NCBI RefSeq assembly: GCF_947366995.1
Contig: NZ_CANBCC010000042.1
Coordinates: 1-35,834, forward strand
DNA: 35,834 nt
Direction: 5' to 3'
From: an uncultured Aquabacterium sp.
GTDB lineage: Bacteria > Pseudomonadota > Gammaproteobacteria > Burkholderiales > Burkholderiaceae_C
Made by a program: the position numbers and the translations under genes. How positions within the stretch are numbered: position 1 is the stretch's first letter; every line of letters starts with the position of its first letter. A model generated the notes under the pieces. It did not search any database. It was given only the letters and a program-made list of their open reading frames with translations, and was not told the DNA's origin. Positions 11,991 to 22,346 of the stretch are shown here, piece by piece.

Positions 11991-12576
11991 TCAGTCGGCC
12001 GCCACACCGGCGGGAAAGCGGGCGGCAGGCCACCCGAGTCGGCGTCGCAGGCCCACCCAGTCGAAGGCCTGGCCTGGGTCGCGCTTGCGGCCGGGCGCCA
12101 CATGCTCGTGGCCCACCACGCCTTGCAGCGGCCACTGGGTGTCGATCTGCATCAGCAGGTGCGCGAGCGCCTCGTACTGCGCGGGCTCGAAGGGGTGGTC
12201 CTCAAGCCCTTCGAGTTCGACGCCGATCGCGTAATCGTTGCAGTTGTCGCGGCCGCACCAGCTCGATCGGCCGGCGTGCCAGGCGCGGTCGAGCACGGAC
12301 ACGAACTGCATCAGGTGGCCGTCACGGCGAATGACGAAATGCGCCGAGACTTCCAGTCCGCGAATCTGCTGGAAGTAGGGGTGGGCGTCCCAGTCGAGCG
12401 TGTTGGTGAACAGGCGCTCGATGTAGTCCCCACCGTATTCACCGGGGGGCAGGCTGATGGAGTGAACAATGGCCAGGTCGATCGGCATGCCCGGCGGGCG
12501 GGGGCCGAAGTTCGGCGAGGGACAGCGTGCTGCCTCGGCGAGCCAGCCGTCTCGCCAGACTGGGGCCGGGCAGGGG

Positions 12577-12590
<14 letters not shown>
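11991..12590 (-). CDS. ampD: 1,6-anhydro-N-acetylmuramyl-L-alanine amidase AmpD
   Basis: 199 residues. AmpD is a cytosolic zinc amidase that cuts anhydro-muropeptides during cell-wall recycling and so also sets AmpR-controlled beta-lactamase levels. The Amidase_2 fold is clear: Zn ligands His43 (IVHSISLPPG), His161 (VGHEHVAPGRK) and Asp171 (RDPG), the last two ten residues apart as in E. coli AmpD, and the IGVELEG glutamate. The ATG at 12590 lies inside the end of pilR (14-bp overlap) with no clear Shine-Dalgarno, so translation probably depends on coupling to pilR. It ends the five-gene unit. Confidence 0.93.
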
Positions 12591-14093
<1,503 letters not shown>

Positions 14094-14097
<4 letters not shown>

Positions 14098-15956
14098 GCT
14101 TGAGTGGCAGGGAGGCTGGCCGGTTCGATCGGCATCGTCATGTAGAACTCGTTGCGATGACGCACGCTGGCCTGGTGCTGTCGGTAGTCAATCGTTGCAC
14201 CATGACGCTCGCACAGCTCGCGGCAAATATACAGGCCCAGGCCGGTGCCCCGACTGCGGGTCGAGAAGAAGGGCTCGAACAAGGCGCGCTCGGTGTCGGC
14301 GGTGATGGGGGGGCCGTCACTCAGCACCGAGATCATCAGCAGCCCATGCGGGCCGTGCGCTGTCGGCACCCAGCCCACGTGAACCCGGATGGCGCCGGGC
14401 TCCCCGGATTGATGGCGCAGCGCGTTGTCCAGCAGGTTGACCAGCACGCGCTGCAGGTGCTCCGGCTCGAAGCGCACTTTCAGGTGCGGGAAGTTCGGCG
14501 CCTGGCGGCAGGCCTGGATGTCGATCTCGAGCAGGCTGTGCTCGCCCATCCCGACACCCGCCGTGCTGCGCCATTCATTGCAGATGGCGACGATGTGCTC
14601 CAGCGGGTCGATGGCCGGTGCAGGCGGTCGCACCCCAGGCGCCACGGCCAGGATGTCGTCGACGATGTGCTTCAGGCGCGCGACGTTGTCGGCCACCATC
14701 TGCGTAAGCCGTTGCTGGGTGGAGGTGGCCGCGTCCTCGGCCATCAGTGCGTTGGCCTGCGCGATGGCTGCGAGCGGGTTGCGCACCTCGTGCGCAATGC
14801 CGGCCGACATCCTGCCCATGGCGGCCAGCTTGTCCTGACGTTGGCGGGCGCGCACGCTGCGCAGATCTTCAATGAAGAGCACGCAGACGTCTTCGTGGGC
14901 CCGCGCACCCCGCCCCCGGATGAAACGCATGCGCAGGCGGAGCTCGCGCAGACTCCGGTCGTCGAAATGCAGGGTGACTTCCTGCCCCACCTCTGCGTGG
15001 CCGGGGTTGGCCATGGCTTCCTCGATGGCTTCGATGAGCGCGCGCCATGCGGGAACCCCTGTCAGCGGAAAGGGGGGCTGCGGTGCCGAGCCTTGTGCCG
15101 ACAGCAGGCGCCGGGCAGAGGGGTTGGCCGTTCTCACGCGGCCTCGCCGGTCGACCACCAGCACACCTTCCGTCATCTCGTCGATCACCAGCTTGTTGAG
15201 CTGGGCCTGACGGCGCGCCGCTTCCATGTTGCCGCGCGCGCTCCGCTCTTCGCGTGCCAGCCGGGCGGCCAGTTCGCTGGCCAGGGCGGCGATGAGGAAC
15301 AGGCCCAGACCGTTCAGCCCGCCTTGCGTCATCAACGCGGCGACCTCGTCGCTGCGCTCGCCCTGCACCCACGCGACGGACAGCAGATTAAGCGTGGCAG
15401 CCGCCGCAACACCGAGTGCGACCACGCGGGGCAGCAGCACCGCCGACATCAGCACCGGCATGACGAGCAGGGCCTGCGCGTTCAGACCATTGCCGCTCAG
15501 GTGGTGGATGAGGGCGAAGACGGTGAGGTCAACGCCCACCGTGCCCAGTGCCTGGCGCGTGCCCAGCCGCGTGGCGTCGCGACCCTTGCGGCTGCGCCCC
15601 GGCCAGAACCAAGCCAGCGTGGCCAGGGTGGCGTACACCGCGCCCAGCAAGGCGGCCCAGGGCGACACGCGGCTGCCCGTGCTCCACAGCGTGGCCAGCA
15701 ACAGAAGGCCCAGCATGCCGAGCACCAGTCGGGCCGCCAGAAAGGCCCGGTAGATCCGCTGAAACGTAGGATGGCCGTTGTCGCGGTCGGGCAGCGAGGT
15801 GTGCCGGCTCTTGCGCTGGGCAGCCATGGCGGCCGCTTCGGTGGGCGCATCCAGCTCACCGAACCAGGAGGCATGCCGCGAGTTCGGAAACTGGCTGGCC
15901 TCACCCGGGCCGGCTTCTGCGGGGCGGGTGGCGGCGTCGTCCATCGGGCGCGGCAT
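14094..15956 (-). CDS. pilS: Membrane sensor histidine kinase PilS
   Basis: 620 residues, cognate kinase of PilR. A hydrophilic N-terminal stretch of about 65 residues is followed by six predicted membrane segments (about 70-225, for example LVLGMLGLLLLATLW and ALLVMPVLMSAVLLP). Then come a PAS domain (EMTEGVLVVDRRGRVRTANPS), HisKA with GIAHEVRNPLAAI, and HATPase_c with LVNLLDNALRH and GTGLGLYICREL. The G1 box is SDGPPI where most kinases have DNGPGI, so the adenine-contacting Asp is shifted or lost; I recall similar SDG sequences in other Burkholderiales PilS proteins. It starts in a TGATG overlap with the upstream gene. In Pseudomonas, PilS monitors membrane pilin. Confidence 0.92.
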
Positions 15957-16204
15957 CAGCCGGGCCGGCGGCCCAGTCGGGCGTGTTCGGCGCTGCAGTA
16001 GGGCAGGCCACCCAGATCATGGTGGGCCTCCGCCTCCGGCAGATGAACGCCGCAATGGGCGCACTGCACGATCTCCTGTGTCTGCGGGGGCGTAGGAGGC
16101 CGGTCGGCGCGCTGCGATGGGTCGGCCGGGCGGGCCAGCATGCGCTTCAGCAGAGGCACCACCACCAGCCACACCAGCAGGGCAATGAGCAGGTACTTGA
16201 GCAT
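15956..16204 (-). CDS. PP0621 family zinc-ribbon membrane protein
   Basis: 82 residues. One N-terminal membrane helix (LLIALLVWLVVVPLL) with a following basic stretch places the C-terminus in the cytosol. A Pro-rich linker leads to a small metal-binding motif: Cys48-x2-Cys51 (CAHCGVHLPEAEA) and Cys70 with His74 (YCSAEH), probably a zinc site. This matches the PP0621 family, of unknown function. It overlaps pilS by one base (TGATG) and follows the ypjD-like gene by 6 bp, so it belongs to the same transcript. Confidence 0.85.
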   Translation of the reverse strand: MLKYLLIALLVWLVVVPLLKRMLARPADPSQRADRPPTPPQTQEIVQCAHCGVHLPEAEAHHDLGGLPYCSAEHARLGRRPG

Positions 16205-16210
16205 GGCGCG

Positions 16211-17062
16211 TCAGACGGTGGCAGGGCGGTGCAACAGCACCTCCATCACGAAACGGGAGCCGACATAGGCGAGCAGCAACAGCAGCGAGCCGGCCACCAG
16301 CCAACGGATGGCCTGGCTGCCCCGCCACCCGAAGCGGGCGCGGCCCACGAGCAGCGTGGCGAACACCAGCCATGACAGCACGGAAAAGACCGTCTTGTGA
16401 TCCCAGCGCCACGGATTGGCGAAAGCCGCGCCCAGGAGCAACGTCAGGCTCAGCATCACGAACCCGGCGGCCACGAAGCGCAGCGTCAGGGCCTCCAGTC
16501 GCAGCAGCGGCATGCCGAGCGCCTGTCCGATCGGCCGGGGCGCAGGCACCTGCCCGCTTACCGGGCGGGTTCGCATCTGACGCTCGGCGTGCTGCAACAG
16601 TCCGGCGTGCAGCAGCGCGGTGCCGAACAGCCCGTACGAGGCGAAGCCCAGCAACCAGTGCAGCGGCGCCCAGGGCGAGCCTCCCAGAGGGTGGGTCTGC
16701 CCGGGGAAGATCCACGCAAGCGCCACCACGATGGCGCCCAGTGCCGCGAGCACGCGTCGCACCACGACCAGATCCAGGCGCCGGCTTTCGAGCGCGTACA
16801 CGGCCAGGACCAGCCACACCGTGACCGACAGGGCAGGCGCAAAGCCGAACCGTCCCCCTGGATCCGGGCCGCCGAGCACCAGCGCGTCGAGCACGATGGC
16901 CACTGCCTGCGCCACCCAGCCCAGGCCGAGCACCATCCAGACGGGGCGCGCGGCGCCCGGGCGGTCTGCCTCGGCGGGTTGCGGCCATGCGCTGGCAGCA
17001 AGATAAGCCAGCACGGCAAGGCCACTGGGCCAGGCGGTCGAGAGGGCGGGCGATAAAATCAT
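16211..17062 (-). CDS. ypjD: CcsA/YpjD-like inner-membrane protein (cytochrome c assembly family)
   Basis: 283 residues with about eight hydrophobic segments. The motif WAPLHWLLGFASYGLFGTALLHA and the later WDHKTVFSVLSWLVFATLL carry the conserved histidines of the CcsA/CcmC-like family, which handle heme in cytochrome c maturation. The short single-protein form next to ffh corresponds to E. coli YpjD, which is also beside ffh. The exact role of YpjD is not settled. It is divergent from ffh across only 32 bp and heads the unit running to ampD. TAAACT lies exactly 6 nt before its ATG, with no Shine-Dalgarno. Confidence 0.85.
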   Translation of the reverse strand: MILSPALSTAWPSGLAVLAYLAASAWPQPAEADRPGAARPVWMVLGLGWVAQAVAIVLDALVLGGPDPGGRFGFAPALSVTVWLVLAVYALESRRLDLVVVRRVLAALGAIVVALAWIFPGQTHPLGGSPWAPLHWLLGFASYGLFGTALLHAGLLQHAERQMRTRPVSGQVPAPRPIGQALGMPLLRLEALTLRFVAAGFVMLSLTLLLGAAFANPWRWDHKTVFSVLSWLVFATLLVGRARFGWRGSQAIRWLVAGSLLLLLAYVGSRFVMEVLLHRPATV

Positions 17063-17068
17063 GTGTCG

Positions 17069-17074
17069 AGTTTA
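17069..17074 (-). promoter_or_regulatory. -10-like hexamer 6 nt before the ypjD ATG
   Basis: TAAACT on the minus strand, separated by 6 nt from the ATG at 17062. Transcription would start at or beside the start codon, giving a leaderless message. Match to TATAAT is 4 of 6. Confidence 0.4.
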
Positions 17075-17094
17075 AAAGCACACGCAGCTCTTTC

Positions 17095-18474
17095 ATGGCA
17101 TCCAACCTCACAGAACGCCTGAGTCGCCTGGTCAAGACCATGCGCGGCCAGTCCCGCATCACCGAATCCAACGTGCAGGACATGTTGCGTGAGGTTCGCA
17201 TGGCGCTGCTGGAGGCCGACGTGGCCCTGCCGGTGGTGCGCGACTTCATCGCCCGCGTCAAGGACAAGGCCCTGGGGCAGGAGGTCGTTTCCTCCCTGAC
17301 CCCGGGTCAGGTCCTGGTCAGCATTGTGCAGAAGGAGCTCTCCGCCACGATGGGCGAGGGGGTGTCCGACATCAATTTGGCCACGCAGCCGCCTGCCGTC
17401 ATCCTGATGGCCGGCCTGCAGGGTGCGGGCAAGACCACCACCACGGCCAAGCTGGCCAAGCACCTGATCGAAAAGCGCAAGAAGAAGGTGCTGACGGTCT
17501 CGGCCGACGTGTACCGGCCTGCCGCCATCGAGCAGCTCAAGACGGTGACTGCCCAGGCCGGGGCCGAGTGGTTCCCCTCTGCCCCTGACCAGAAACCCGC
17601 CGAGATCGCCGCGGCGGCCATTGACCACGCCCGTCGGCATTACTTCGACGTGCTGCTGGTGGACACGGCCGGCCGCCTGGCAATCGACGAAGCCTTGATG
17701 GCGGAAATCAAGGATCTGCACGCGCAACTCAAGCCCGTCGAGACGCTGTTCGTGGTGGACGCCATGCAGGGCCAGGATGCGGTCAACACCGCCAAGGCAT
17801 TCAAGGACACGCTGCCGCTGACCGGCGTCGTGCTGACCAAGCTTGATGGTGACTCGCGCGGGGGCGCGGCGCTGTCGGTGCGCCAGATCACGGGTGTGCC
17901 GATCAAGTTTGCCGGCGTTTCCGAGAAGATCGACGGGCTGGAGGTATTCGATGCCGATCGCCATGCCGGCCGTGTGCTGGGCATGGGGGACATCGTGGCC
18001 CTCGTTGAAGAGGTCCAGAAGGGCGTCGACATCGAAGCGGCCCAGAAGTTGGCCGAGAAGGTCAAGTCCGGCGCGGAGTTCGATTTCAACGACTTTCTCT
18101 CGCAGATCAGCCAGATGAAGAAGATGGGTGGTCTGTCCGGACTCATGGACAAGCTGCCCACCGAATTGGCGGCCAAGGCGGGCCAGGCGGACATGGACAA
18201 GGCCGAGCGCGATGTGCGCCGCATGGAAGGCATCATCAGCGCCATGACCGCGAAAGAGCGCCGCCAGCCCGCCCTGCTGATGGACGGCAAGAGCAAGGCC
18301 AGCCGCAAACGCCGCATCGCCCAGGGCGCCGGCGTGCAGATTCAGGACGTCAATCGCCTGCTGAACCAGTTCGAGCAGATGCAGACGATGATGAAGAAGA
18401 TGAAGGGCGGCGGCCTGATGAAGATGATGAAGCGCATGGGCGGCATGAAGGGGCTGCCTGGGCTGGGCCGCTAA
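17095..18474 (+). CDS. ffh: Signal recognition particle protein Ffh
   Basis: 459 residues, the usual size. Ffh with 4.5S RNA binds signal sequences on nascent chains and docks with FtsY. N domain (1-~90), G domain with GLQGAGKTTTTAKL, DTAGRLAID, TKLDGDSRGGAALS, and a methionine-rich M domain ending MKKMKGGGLMKMMKRMGGMKGL (written here only as its key span, residues about 430-455). The start MASNLTERLS at 17095 is the conserved N-terminus; the longer upstream frame is antisense to ypjD. There is no clear Shine-Dalgarno, and the promoter must lie in the 32-bp gap or inside ypjD. Confidence 0.97.
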   Translation: MASNLTERLSRLVKTMRGQSRITESNVQDMLREVRMALLEADVALPVVRDFIARVKDKALGQEVVSSLTPGQVLVSIVQKELSATMGEGVSDINLATQPPAVILMAGLQGAGKTTTTAKLAKHLIEKRKKKVLTVSADVYRPAAIEQLKTVTAQAGAEWFPSAPDQKPAEIAAAAIDHARRHYFDVLLVDTAGRLAIDEALMAEIKDLHAQLKPVETLFVVDAMQGQDAVNTAKAFKDTLPLTGVVLTKLDGDSRGGAALSVRQITGVPIKFAGVSEKIDGLEVFDADRHAGRVLGMGDIVALVEEVQKGVDIEAAQKLAEKVKSGAEFDFNDFLSQISQMKKMGGLSGLMDKLPTELAAKAGQADMDKAERDVRRMEGIISAMTAKERRQPALLMDGKSKASRKRRIAQGAGVQIQDVNRLLNQFEQMQTMMKKMKGGGLMKMMKRMGGMKGLPGLGR

Positions 18475-18618
18475 AACCGCGGCCCTCCCGTGCGGTGTGA
18501 GCAGGTGTGACATGCGTCGCACTTCGCTACACAGCCCTTCATCGGGGCCTCAGACAGCCGAAGATCGGAGACGGTCCGGATCCGCGATCCGGTGCATGCC
18601 TTGGGCAGGAAGAGCCTC

Positions 18619-19479
18619 ATGATGGACTTGGCCTCGATCTGGCCGGCCTTGGCCGCCGGCATCCTCGCACCCGGTGGCGTGGCCGCTGCCTGGTGGTGGC
18701 GTCGCGCCCGTCTTGCTTCGGTGGGTGGGCGCTCCGGCCGCGCTGCGCCGCGCGTGGCGCGGCCTGCCAAGGTGTCTCGCAAGGCGCCTGTGCCTGAAAC
18801 CGACCTCGACACGCTGATCGGCTGGGAGCCTGTGGCCACGCGCGTGCTGACCAGCGCGGAGCGGGAAGCCTGGCACATCCTGCGCAAGGCGCTGCCGGAG
18901 CACATGGTGCTGGCGCAGGTGCCGGTGGCACGCTTTATCAAGGTGCCCACGCGCAACTCCTACAGCGAATGGCTGCGCCGCGTCGGGTCGCTCTGTGCCG
19001 ATCTCGTCGTGTGCGACGCCGCCTCGCAGGTGGTGGCGGTGGTCGAAATCCGCCAGCCCATGTCACGCGAGAAAGAGCGCAGCCAGCAACGCCACGCGCG
19101 CATGGACCGTGTTCTGACGGCCGCGCGCATCCCTGTGCATGTGTGGCTGGATGGGGCATTGCCCGGGCCGGCGGTGGCGCGTGAAGCCATCCTGGGCGCG
19201 GCCATCAGCACCTCGGGCCGGTCCGGTTATCAGGATGTGAATGTCGCGCGGCGCACCGCGGAAGCGGCGGCCGTGGTTGCGTCGTTGCAGAACCCGGCGT
19301 CGGCGCTGCACGGCATGCAGGTGGACGAATCCGCCAGCGGAAACCTGGACGCCTGGCGGTCTGCGGCCCATGAAGATCCGGAAGACCCCGAGGTGGCGCG
19401 CCGGGAGCCGCCGCCTTCCACCTGGTTCGATGACCTGGATTCGGAGCCGATGCCGCTGGGCCAGACCAGCCGCCTCTGA
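18619..19479 (+). CDS. DUF2726 domain protein, membrane anchored
   Basis: 286 residues. A single N-terminal hydrophobic segment (LASIWPALAAGILAPGGVAAAWWW) is followed by basic residues, so the rest is probably cytosolic. The middle (about 75-200) matches DUF2726 (L..AEREAWHILRKAL, then LCADLVVCD, then VVAVVEI), which resembles restriction-endonuclease-like folds, though no nuclease activity is known to me. The C-terminal 70 residues are low complexity. The start at 18619 (Met-Met) follows AGGAAGAG. It sits between ffh and ftsY and ends 4 bp from the convergent ftsY stop. Confidence 0.75.
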   Translation: MMDLASIWPALAAGILAPGGVAAAWWWRRARLASVGGRSGRAAPRVARPAKVSRKAPVPETDLDTLIGWEPVATRVLTSAEREAWHILRKALPEHMVLAQVPVARFIKVPTRNSYSEWLRRVGSLCADLVVCDAASQVVAVVEIRQPMSREKERSQQRHARMDRVLTAARIPVHVWLDGALPGPAVAREAILGAAISTSGRSGYQDVNVARRTAEAAAVVASLQNPASALHGMQVDESASGNLDAWRSAAHEDPEDPEVARREPPPSTWFDDLDSEPMPLGQTSRL

Positions 19480-19483
19480 ACGG

Positions 19484-20707
19484 TCAGCTCAGCAGCGCGT
19501 GGGAGAACTCGCGGGCGCTGAAGGTCTGGAGGTCTTCCAGCTTTTCGCCCACACCGATGAAGTACACCGGCACTGGCGCCTGACGCTGACGCGACCACAG
19601 CGCAATGGCGGCCAGCACACCGCCCTTGGCCGTGCCGTCGAGCTTGGTCACGATGAGCCCGGTGAGACCGAGCGCTTCATCGAACGCCTTCACCTGCGCG
19701 AGGGCATTCTGGCCCGTGTTGCCATCGACCACCAGCAACACCTCGTGCGGCGCGCTCTCCATGGCCTTGCCGATGACGCGCTTGATCTTGCGCAGCTCCT
19801 CCATCAGGTGCAATTGCGTGGCCAGGCGGCCGGCCGTGTCGGCAATCACCACATCACAGCCGCGGGCCTTGCCAGCCTGCACGGCGTCGAACGTCACGGC
19901 GGCTGGGTCACCCCCTTCCTGGCTCACGATGTCGACCTGATTGCGGTCGGCCCAGACACCCAGCTGCTCACGCGCCGCCGCGCGGAAGGTGTCGGCGGCC
20001 GCCAGCAGCACGCGTTGCCGTGCGTCGGCCAGATGCCGGGTCAGCTTGCCGATGGTCGTGGTCTTGCCAGCGCCGTTGACGCCCGCCACCATGATGACGG
20101 TGGGCGTGGTGTGGCCCACTTCCAGTGATTTCTCCAGCGGAGCGAGCAGCTCGGTGATGGCGTCGATCAGCAGCGCCTTCACCTGGGTCGGCTCGGTGGC
20201 TTTGGCCTCCTTCACCCGGCGCTTGAGGTCGTCGAGCAGGTGTTCGGTCGCCGCCACGCCGGCGTCCGCCATCAGCAGGGCGGATTCCAGCTCTTCGTAC
20301 AACGCGTCGTCGATGCGGGTGCCCGTGAAAACCTGGGCGATGCCCGAGCCGGTTTTCTTCAGACCCTGACGGAGCTTGTCGAGCCAGGAGCGGCGCTCTG
20401 GCTCGGGGGCGCGGGGGGCAGGGGCTTGGGCCACCGACACCGCGGTGGGCGCAGCAGGAGCCTGGGCCACCGGGGCAGGCACCGCAGCCGGCTTCGGGAC
20501 TGCAGCGGGTGCGGCTGGTGCCGTCACCACGGGGGCTTGCACGATGGGCGATGTCGGGGGCGCTGCCACGGGGGCAGGGGCCGGTGCGGGGGGCCGAGGG
20601 GCCGCCTCCGGCGCGGCCGGCGTCGCGGGTGCGGCGGCTGGCTGCTCGACGGGCGCTTCCGGGGCAGACTGCCCCCATCCCAGCTTTTTCTTGATGAAAC
20701 TGAACAT
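19484..20707 (-). CDS. ftsY: Signal recognition particle receptor FtsY
   Basis: 407 residues. FtsY is the membrane-associated GTPase that receives the SRP-ribosome complex. The start MFSFIKKKLGWGQ gives a short amphipathic basic helix. Residues about 15-115 are a Pro/Ala-rich low-complexity linker instead of the acidic A domain of E. coli FtsY. The NG domain (about 115-407) has GVNGAGKTTTIGKLTRHLA, DTAGRLATQL and TKLDGTAKGG. It is divergent from rsmD across 39 bp, with a TACAAT exactly 6 nt before the ATG and no Shine-Dalgarno. Confidence 0.96.
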   Translation of the reverse strand: MFSFIKKKLGWGQSAPEAPVEQPAAAPATPAAPEAAPRPPAPAPAPVAAPPTSPIVQAPVVTAPAAPAAVPKPAAVPAPVAQAPAAPTAVSVAQAPAPRAPEPERRSWLDKLRQGLKKTGSGIAQVFTGTRIDDALYEELESALLMADAGVAATEHLLDDLKRRVKEAKATEPTQVKALLIDAITELLAPLEKSLEVGHTTPTVIMVAGVNGAGKTTTIGKLTRHLADARQRVLLAAADTFRAAAREQLGVWADRNQVDIVSQEGGDPAAVTFDAVQAGKARGCDVVIADTAGRLATQLHLMEELRKIKRVIGKAMESAPHEVLLVVDGNTGQNALAQVKAFDEALGLTGLIVTKLDGTAKGGVLAAIALWSRQRQAPVPVYFIGVGEKLEDLQTFSAREFSHALLS

Positions 20708-20713
20708 GCGTCC

Positions 20714-20719
20714 ATTGTA
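20714..20719 (-). promoter_or_regulatory. -10-like hexamer 6 nt before the ftsY ATG
   Basis: TACAAT on the minus strand (5 of 6 to TATAAT). Six bases separate it from the ftsY ATG at 20707, predicting a leaderless transcript. It is the mirror image of the rsmD element at 20735-20740. Confidence 0.5.
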
Positions 20720-20734
20720 GAGGGCGCCCCTTCT

Positions 20735-20740
20735 TACAAT
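20735..20740 (+). promoter_or_regulatory. -10-like hexamer 6 nt before the rsmD ATG
   Basis: TACAAT on the plus strand, 6 nt before the ATG at 20747. No strong -35 is visible at 16-18 bp. Same geometry as the opposed ftsY element. Confidence 0.5.
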
Positions 20741-20746
20741 CTCGCG

Positions 20747-21421
20747 ATGTCTTCCCCCCGTTCCTCCTCCAGATCCGCTCCCCGTTCGGCGCAAGGCGCG
20801 CGGCCCGACACCGGGCGTCGCGCGGCGGAAAAGGTCGCTTCCGGTGCCCCGCAGGAAGTCCGGATCATCGGCGGCCAGTGGCGGCGCACGCCCGTGCCGG
20901 TCCCGGTGTCGTCCGGCCTGCGGCCGACGCCCGCGCGCGTGCGGGAGACGCTGTTCAACTGGTTGGGGCAGGATCTGCAGGGTTGGCGTGTGCTGGACGC
21001 CTATGCCGGTTCTGGCGCACTCGGCTGGGAGGCCGCCTCCCGCGGCGCCGACGAGGTCGTGATGCTCGAGCGTGAGGCTGCCCTGGTGCGCGGACTGCAG
21101 GCTGTGAAGACCCGGCTTCATGCCGGGCAGGTGCACATTCATCAAACCGACGCGCTGACGTGGATGCGCCAGCCTGCGCAGGCTGGCCGTTTCGACGCCG
21201 TGTTTCTCGATCCGCCGTTCGATGACCAGGCCTTTGACCAGGCACTCGCGGCGGCGCGCCGGTGTGTGCCCGAGGGGGGCTGGATCTACCTGGAAGCGTC
21301 GTGCGCGTTCGAGGCGCGGCCCGGGCTGGCATTGCATCGCCACGATCGCGCCGGCGCAGTGCACTTTCACCTCTTCCGCCGCGTGGAGGAAGATGGCCCT
21401 GCCGCCGCACCATCTGCCTGA
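20747..21421 (+). CDS. rsmD: 16S rRNA (guanine(966)-N2)-methyltransferase RsmD
   Basis: 224 residues. RsmD methylates G966 of 16S rRNA using S-adenosylmethionine. After a disordered Ser/Arg/Ala-rich N-terminus of about 35 residues come the family motifs RIIGGQWRRTPVPV, LRPTPARVRETLFNWL, the SAM-binding DAYAGSGALGWEAASRGA, and the catalytic FLDPPF. The start at 20747 is the first ATG of the frame beyond the ftsY promoter zone. coaD follows 72 bp downstream; rsmD-coaD beside ftsY is a common arrangement. Confidence 0.94.
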   Translation: MSSPRSSSRSAPRSAQGARPDTGRRAAEKVASGAPQEVRIIGGQWRRTPVPVPVSSGLRPTPARVRETLFNWLGQDLQGWRVLDAYAGSGALGWEAASRGADEVVMLEREAALVRGLQAVKTRLHAGQVHIHQTDALTWMRQPAQAGRFDAVFLDPPFDDQAFDQALAAARRCVPEGGWIYLEASCAFEARPGLALHRHDRAGAVHFHLFRRVEEDGPAAAPSA

Positions 21422-21493
21422 CGCTTACACTCACGCCGACACCGTCCCCACGGCCACGGCATCCACCGAATCCGTTCCTTTCCGGAGCCCCGT

Positions 21494-21997
21494 TTGAGCC
21501 CGTCTGCTTCCCCGACCGCCGTCTACCCCGGCACGTTCGACCCCATGACCCTTGGGCATGCCGACCTGATGCGGCGCGCCAGCCAGCTGTTTGGCCGCCT
21601 CATCGTGGCGGTGGCCGCAGGACACCACAAGAAGACGATGTTTTCGCTGGAGGAGCGGCTGGACATGGCCAAGGAGCTTGCGGCTCAGCACGCCAATGTC
21701 GAGGTCATCGCCTTTGAAGGGCTGTTGCGCGATTTCGTGGTGGGCCACGGGGGCAAGGTCGTTGTGCGCGGGCTGCGGGCCGTGAGCGACTTCGAGTACG
21801 AGTTCCAGATGGCCGGCATGAACCGGCAACTGATGCCCGATGTGGAGACCGTGTTCCTGACGCCGTCCGACCAATTCCAGTTCGTGTCGGGCACTTTTGT
21901 GCGCGAGATTGCGATGCTGGGCGGGGACGTGTCGAAGTTCGTGGCGCCCAGCGTGCTGGCCCGCCTGCACGAGCGCGTCGCCCGGCGCCCGGCCTGA
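21494..21997 (+). CDS. coaD: Phosphopantetheine adenylyltransferase CoaD
   Basis: 167 residues; makes dephospho-CoA from 4'-phosphopantetheine and ATP, the penultimate step of coenzyme A synthesis. The nucleotidyltransferase signature [14 protein letters not shown] (His22), the [19 protein letters not shown] segment and [11 protein letters not shown] are all present. The start is TTG at 21494, preceded by GGAG 8 nt upstream; the next ATG would remove the catalytic motif, so the TTG start is well supported. It may limit expression. Confidence 0.95.
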   Translation: MSPSASPTAVYPGTFDPMTLGHADLMRRASQLFGRLIVAVAAGHHKKTMFSLEERLDMAKELAAQHANVEVIAFEGLLRDFVVGHGGKVVVRGLRAVSDFEYEFQMAGMNRQLMPDVETVFLTPSDQFQFVSGTFVREIAMLGGDVSKFVAPSVLARLHERVARRPA

Positions 21998-22306
<309 letters not shown>

Positions 22307-22346
22307 ACGCTCGACGCGTGTTTTCCTCAGCCCGTTGCGGGCGGGG

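Noticed and set aside
14100-16001. A 633-codon plus-strand frame
   Set aside because: Antisense to pilS, with His/Gln/Arg-rich shadow composition.
17059-18522. A 487-codon minus-strand frame
   Set aside because: Antisense to ffh; no motifs, His/Leu/Gly-rich shadow composition.
22330-22342. GCCCG-TTG-CGGGC hairpin between the ferredoxin and the DUF4124-like gene as a terminator
   Set aside because: Only 5 bp of stem and no T run on either strand.
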